Shown here piece by piece: positions 60,727 through 64,000 of a stretch of DNA of 64,000 nucleotides. Every line of letters begins with the position of its first letter. Within the stretch, counting starts at the first letter, position 1. A model generated the notes under the pieces. It made no database searches and had not been told where the DNA came from. It saw nothing but the letters and a program-made list of their open reading frames with translations. This stretch comes from Pterobdella sp. o SKG-2022 (Eukaryota; Annelida; Clitellata; Hirudinida; Piscicolidae): NCBI GenBank assembly GCA_964035795.1, contig OZ038320.1, positions 30,769,125 through 30,833,124 of the forward strand, written 5' to 3'. The position numbers were made by a program, and so were the translations under genes.

Positions 60727-61936
60727 GTCGTATTTTCCATTAATTAATTTAAATAAAAATCTTTTTTTCGAAATTTAAATATATTGAAAAAATATAATTT
60801 TTGAATTTATTAAACTAAGTGTCGTTTTTTTGAACGTGAATTTAAATAATAAAACAAAATTCTACATAGACCTGGAATTAAAAGAGCCTTTTACTAATAA
60901 ACTTAATTATTTCATAGTTATGTTTTATTTAATTTATTAAATTTTGATCATGAATAATCATTTTAATGTTTACTGATGTTCTATACAGTATTTGAAAATA
61001 AATGATTTGATGTTTCAAGTGAGGTTTTGATAAATTAATAAAATTGAATGAAGCCGGTGGTCAAATTGAAGATGTTCCAAGCTGCATAGCTTCTCTTGTC
61101 TCTGTTTTAAGTTGGATCAATCATAGGCTTTGTTAGTTGAAAAATGTTAGTTTTTTTTTTTGAAAATACTCGTGTCAGAATGTTTGAATAACCACGGATT
61201 TTGCAAAAAGCTTTGTTAGCTGATAAATGTTAATTTTACTTTTCATAAAACTTCTTTAATGTATCAGAATGTACTCAAAATTTTCTTAAATATAGTGTTC
61301 TTTAAAGTGAAATAGATATTTTTTTCTCAGATATCGAAAAAAATAGTTTCATTCAGATATGAATGTAAAAAAATTATTATTTTAGTACTCTCACAATATA
61401 TTTGGAGTTCTATGATTGGTTCATCAACTATAGGCTCACGCCTAAAGCTATTAATGCTTTTTGTGTGAGCGCGAAGTGCCTGTGTGGTCAAATACAAAAT
61501 GTGATAGTCAATGTGACCAAAAGAATTTTACTAAACGAATGAAAAAGGCAAAAACAAATAATATGAAATTGTGAATCATAAAACACGAGAACATTTTAAT
61601 TATTTAGTTTGACGAAGCGTTTCCATATAGCCTATACCATCATCGGGTAACATATGAATGATATATACAAAGGATAACTTTTGTAGGTGATTACACTCCC
61701 AAGTGATTATGTTATATCATTGATGCAAATTCTATTTATATCGTATGTATCTCGTTATTTTCATTTAACTTTTCAAAAATGAGAATTGTTACATTTCAAC
61801 CTTAAATAAAATAGTTCTTATTTTTCATCTCCCACTTCAAGACCAATAACAATCAACAATGTTATCGAAAAGTAAAGTTTCTAACAACTTTTACAATCAA
61901 AATCGCTGTGAAGCAGATATCCTTTATTCAAATTTT
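60727..61936. other. Spacer between the two U2 genes
   Basis: AT-rich. One foldback-family arm lies at 61568-61655 (annotated separately). No coding frame is supported. Confidence 0.5.
61568..61655 (+). repeat. Foldback-family arm
   Basis: GTGAATCATAAAACACGAGA, then GACGAAGCGTTTCC and ACCATCATCGGGTAAC, the same word order as the left arm of the 35618 element; no right arm. Confidence 0.65.
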
Positions 61937-61939
61937 ATA

Positions 61940-62124
61940 GGCCGATCCCGGAAGTAGTGCAATAAGGGTTCAACCCGCGGAGAAGTCTGAGCAAGCCCGG
62001 AGCTTTCTCCAAATGCCAAAGATTGGTTTAATATCGATGCCCCCATATAGGGAGCGTATCAGATATTAAGCTGATAAGAACAGATACTACACTTTTGATC
62101 TTAGCCTTTAGGCCGAGAAGCGAC
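61940..62124 (-). ncRNA. U2: U2 small nuclear RNA, copy 2 (variant or decaying)
   Basis: It is nearly identical to copy 1 over the 5' half, branch-site segment and SL II, so it is clearly U2. It starts with G instead of A, and stem-loop I has loop TAAA. In stem-loop IV, the 5' side reads CCCTT against CCGGG on the 3' side, so two of five pairs are lost; this stem binds U2A'/U2B'' in other animals. The promoter elements are kept. It may be a transcribed variant or an early pseudogene. Confidence 0.92.
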
Positions 62125-62150
62125 ACGGAAACGGAATTACATTAAAGTCA

Positions 62151-62180
62151 TATAGCGAGTCTATGATAAAAAGTAGAGGT
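62151..62180 (-). promoter_or_regulatory. U2 copy 2 upstream element (PSE-like plus TATA-like)
   Basis: ACCTCTACTTTTTATC at about -41 to -56 and CGCTATA at -27 to -33 on the minus strand, matching copy 1 in sequence and spacing to within one base. Confidence 0.7.
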
Positions 62181-62304
62181 TTCATTAAAATCATACATAT
62201 GCGTAAAATTTACTTATCATTAGAATAATTATTTGAAATGAAATTAAAATACCATTTAAGTATTCTGCGTAAATTTTTCTATTCTTTTGTACTTACTGAG
62301 CTTT

Positions 62305-63980
62305 AGGTAATGGTAGTCTTTTAAATGAATTTATAGTCACAAACAACCTTATAGCAACAAATACACTCTTCAAACAACCAGCAAGACACCTAACAACATG
62401 GCAAGGGAAGCTAAAAAATAAAAAAATTCACAACACTATTGACCTCATTTTATCTTACAATAAAAAGAAAAGATTCATAATAGACTCAAAGTTATTCAGG
62501 CATAACCCCATCAACAGATCATAGGCTTGTTAAAATGACTCACAATACCCAAAACCCATCAAATATGGAAACAAGTTCCCACCAAAACAAGACAACTAAA
62601 CTTTCATTACCCAATAAACAACTTTCCAAACCTTGTTTCCAACAAATTCTCAAACATTGAAACCTTCCAAAATATTTTGCTCAAATCTGCCCTAAAATCC
62701 TTTAAAAAACTAGAAAACAAACCTAAACTAAAAAAAGGCTCAGACACCAAAACACTCAAAAACAAATTCAACATAATTAGGAAAAATCTGAATAATTGTA
62801 AAAGAAATCAATCAACAAAAATCAAACTAAATAAAGCAAAGCATGACTTAAAAAAAATCAACAAAAGGTATCTTAATAACAATCAAATTATAACAGAAGA
62901 ACAACTCAAAGAAATTGAGAACTTCAACTACAACATAAAAATGTACAAAGCTATAAAATTTCTCAAAATCAATAACTATATCAACAAAGCACCTCCACCT
63001 ACTCCATACAACAACCAGCAGCTACAGAAAAGGGAGATCAATAGAAGATGTTGTCTGGACCCACAAGATGAAAATTGCCAGTACATTAATCTAAGGCAAA
63101 TCACTGAAAATTCAAGGCATAGATCTGTCATCTGCTTTTGATACACTGGATCGTGGAAAGCTTATGAAAGTTATGGACAGCATTTGTTTACCTGGACTCA
63201 AAACTAGTAAACTTTCTTTTGAAAGACACTAAACTAAGAGTCAGAACGAACGAAAAAGGCCCCATTTTTACAACAAACATAGGTGTCTCACAAGGTGACG
63301 GGCTTAGTCCAGTCCTCTTTACAGCGTATTTAGAAGCAGCAAAGAAAGACATGAGAAAAAAAGTTCTCGCACAAGAAGTAGCGTATGTTGCTGACGTAGA
63401 ATTCTTAAGTAAAGATGATTTAGATCTGGACATTGTCGAAAAAACCCTGGCTTCCTGGAACCTACAAATGAACAAAGCAAAACTGAAACTCTACCAATTG
63501 ATGGAACAAATGGTGAATGGAATAAAAGCATAAACTAGGAATGCTTCTTGACTCTAAAGAAGAATGGAAAAGTAGGAAAAATCTCACAATGGTAGCCATG
63601 CGAAAATGAACAAAATATGGACGTCAAGCATAGCAAGACCGACAAAGGTAAGAATCTATAAAGCATATGTCCAATCCATTAAGCTTTTCGGCTGCAGCAC
63701 TTGGTCAATGAACAAAGAAATGGAAAGATCAATAGACAACTTTAACAGAAGAATGGTGAGACACGCGTGTGGAATCTTCTTGCCCAAACACATGTCTAAC
63801 GTTCTCACTGAACCAGTAACATGTGAAGTGAAAAAACGACGCTGGCAGATGCTAGGCCACATTTGGCGTATGAACGACCTTGTTTCGGGAAAAAAAGGAA
63901 CTATTGATGCCATTAAAACCAAAAAAGAAAACGAGGAAAACCAAATATCAGCCTACTTATCACCATCAAAGATGACTTGA
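62305..63980 (+). mobile_element. Decayed non-LTR retrotransposon ORF2 (endonuclease tail and reverse transcriptase)
   Basis: Pieces of one ORF2 lie in order in shifting frames. At 62305-62522 is the C-terminal part of an AP-type endonuclease (NTLFKQPARHLTTWQG, then IDLILSYN). At 62677-63141 is a Lys/Asn-rich linker. Then come reverse transcriptase blocks GIDLSSAFDTLDRGKLMKV (63117 on), GVSQGDGLSPVLFTAYLE (63280 on) and the catalytic block, which reads YVADVEF where active enzymes have YADD, so it is dead. Past it lie LFGCSTWSMNKEME and KKRRWQMLGHIWRMND (63606-63890), a common C-terminal region of RTE/CR1-like LINEs. At least two frame breaks and several stops are present. The element runs close to or beyond the window end. 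Confidence 0.85.
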
Positions 63981-64000
63981 AACGTCATCCCTATCAATAG

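Overview
This is a window of animal nuclear DNA. It is AT-rich, its genes are split by many short GT-AG introns, and it carries two U2 spliceosomal RNA genes, tRNA-derived SINEs, non-LTR retrotransposon remnants and many micro- and minisatellites. The protein genes (USP40, an HMGB protein with three HMGB1-type cysteines, a claudin-like protein, UQCC1, SON, PIGZ, UBLCP1, AGK) are metazoan orthologues. Asn/Asp-rich coding insertions and SINE tails seen in many invertebrates fit an invertebrate, perhaps a spiralian; I cannot name the species. Nothing prokaryotic is present.

Layout. 1-7.4 kb: a frameshifted retrotransposon ORF1 (-), a lysine-rich repeat ORF (-), a SINE fragment and an orphan SWIM zinc-finger ORF (+), otherwise AT-rich non-coding DNA. 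7.46-20.3 kb: USP40 (+), 28 exons that join in phase, with one apparent GT-TG intron. 21.6-22.8 kb: HMGB protein (+), 4 exons. 22.8-26.2 kb: mostly empty. 26.2-27.5 kb: claudin-like gene (+). 28.2-31.3 kb: UQCC1 (-), divergent from a 7-exon gene (31.65-35.1 kb, +) for an unrecognised PY-motif, CC-cysteine-rich membrane protein. 35.6 kb: a foldback element with 79-bp perfect arms. 36.1-41.1 kb: a second lysine-rich ORF, a SINE, otherwise empty. 41.1-48.6 kb: SON (+), 16 exons. 48.75-59.4 kb: PIGZ, UBLCP1 and AGK, all on the minus strand, head to tail with gaps under 400 bp. 60.5-62.1 kb: two U2 snRNA genes (-) with matching upstream elements. 62.3-64 kb: a decayed non-LTR retrotransposon (endonuclease tail plus reverse transcriptase).

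The genes are housekeeping and share no obvious pathway: ubiquitin removal (USP40), proteasome phosphatase (UBLCP1), chromatin (HMGB), splicing (SON, U2), mitochondria (UQCC1, AGK), GPI-anchor synthesis (PIGZ). Exon boundaries were set by hand from homology, splice consensus and phase; every joined CDS length divides by three. The items most worth a second look are the unrecognised cysteine-rich membrane protein with a phase-symmetric transmembrane exon, the GT-TG intron of USP40, the foldback element family, and the paired U2 genes, one of which has a damaged stem IV. I saw no clear new multi-gene system.
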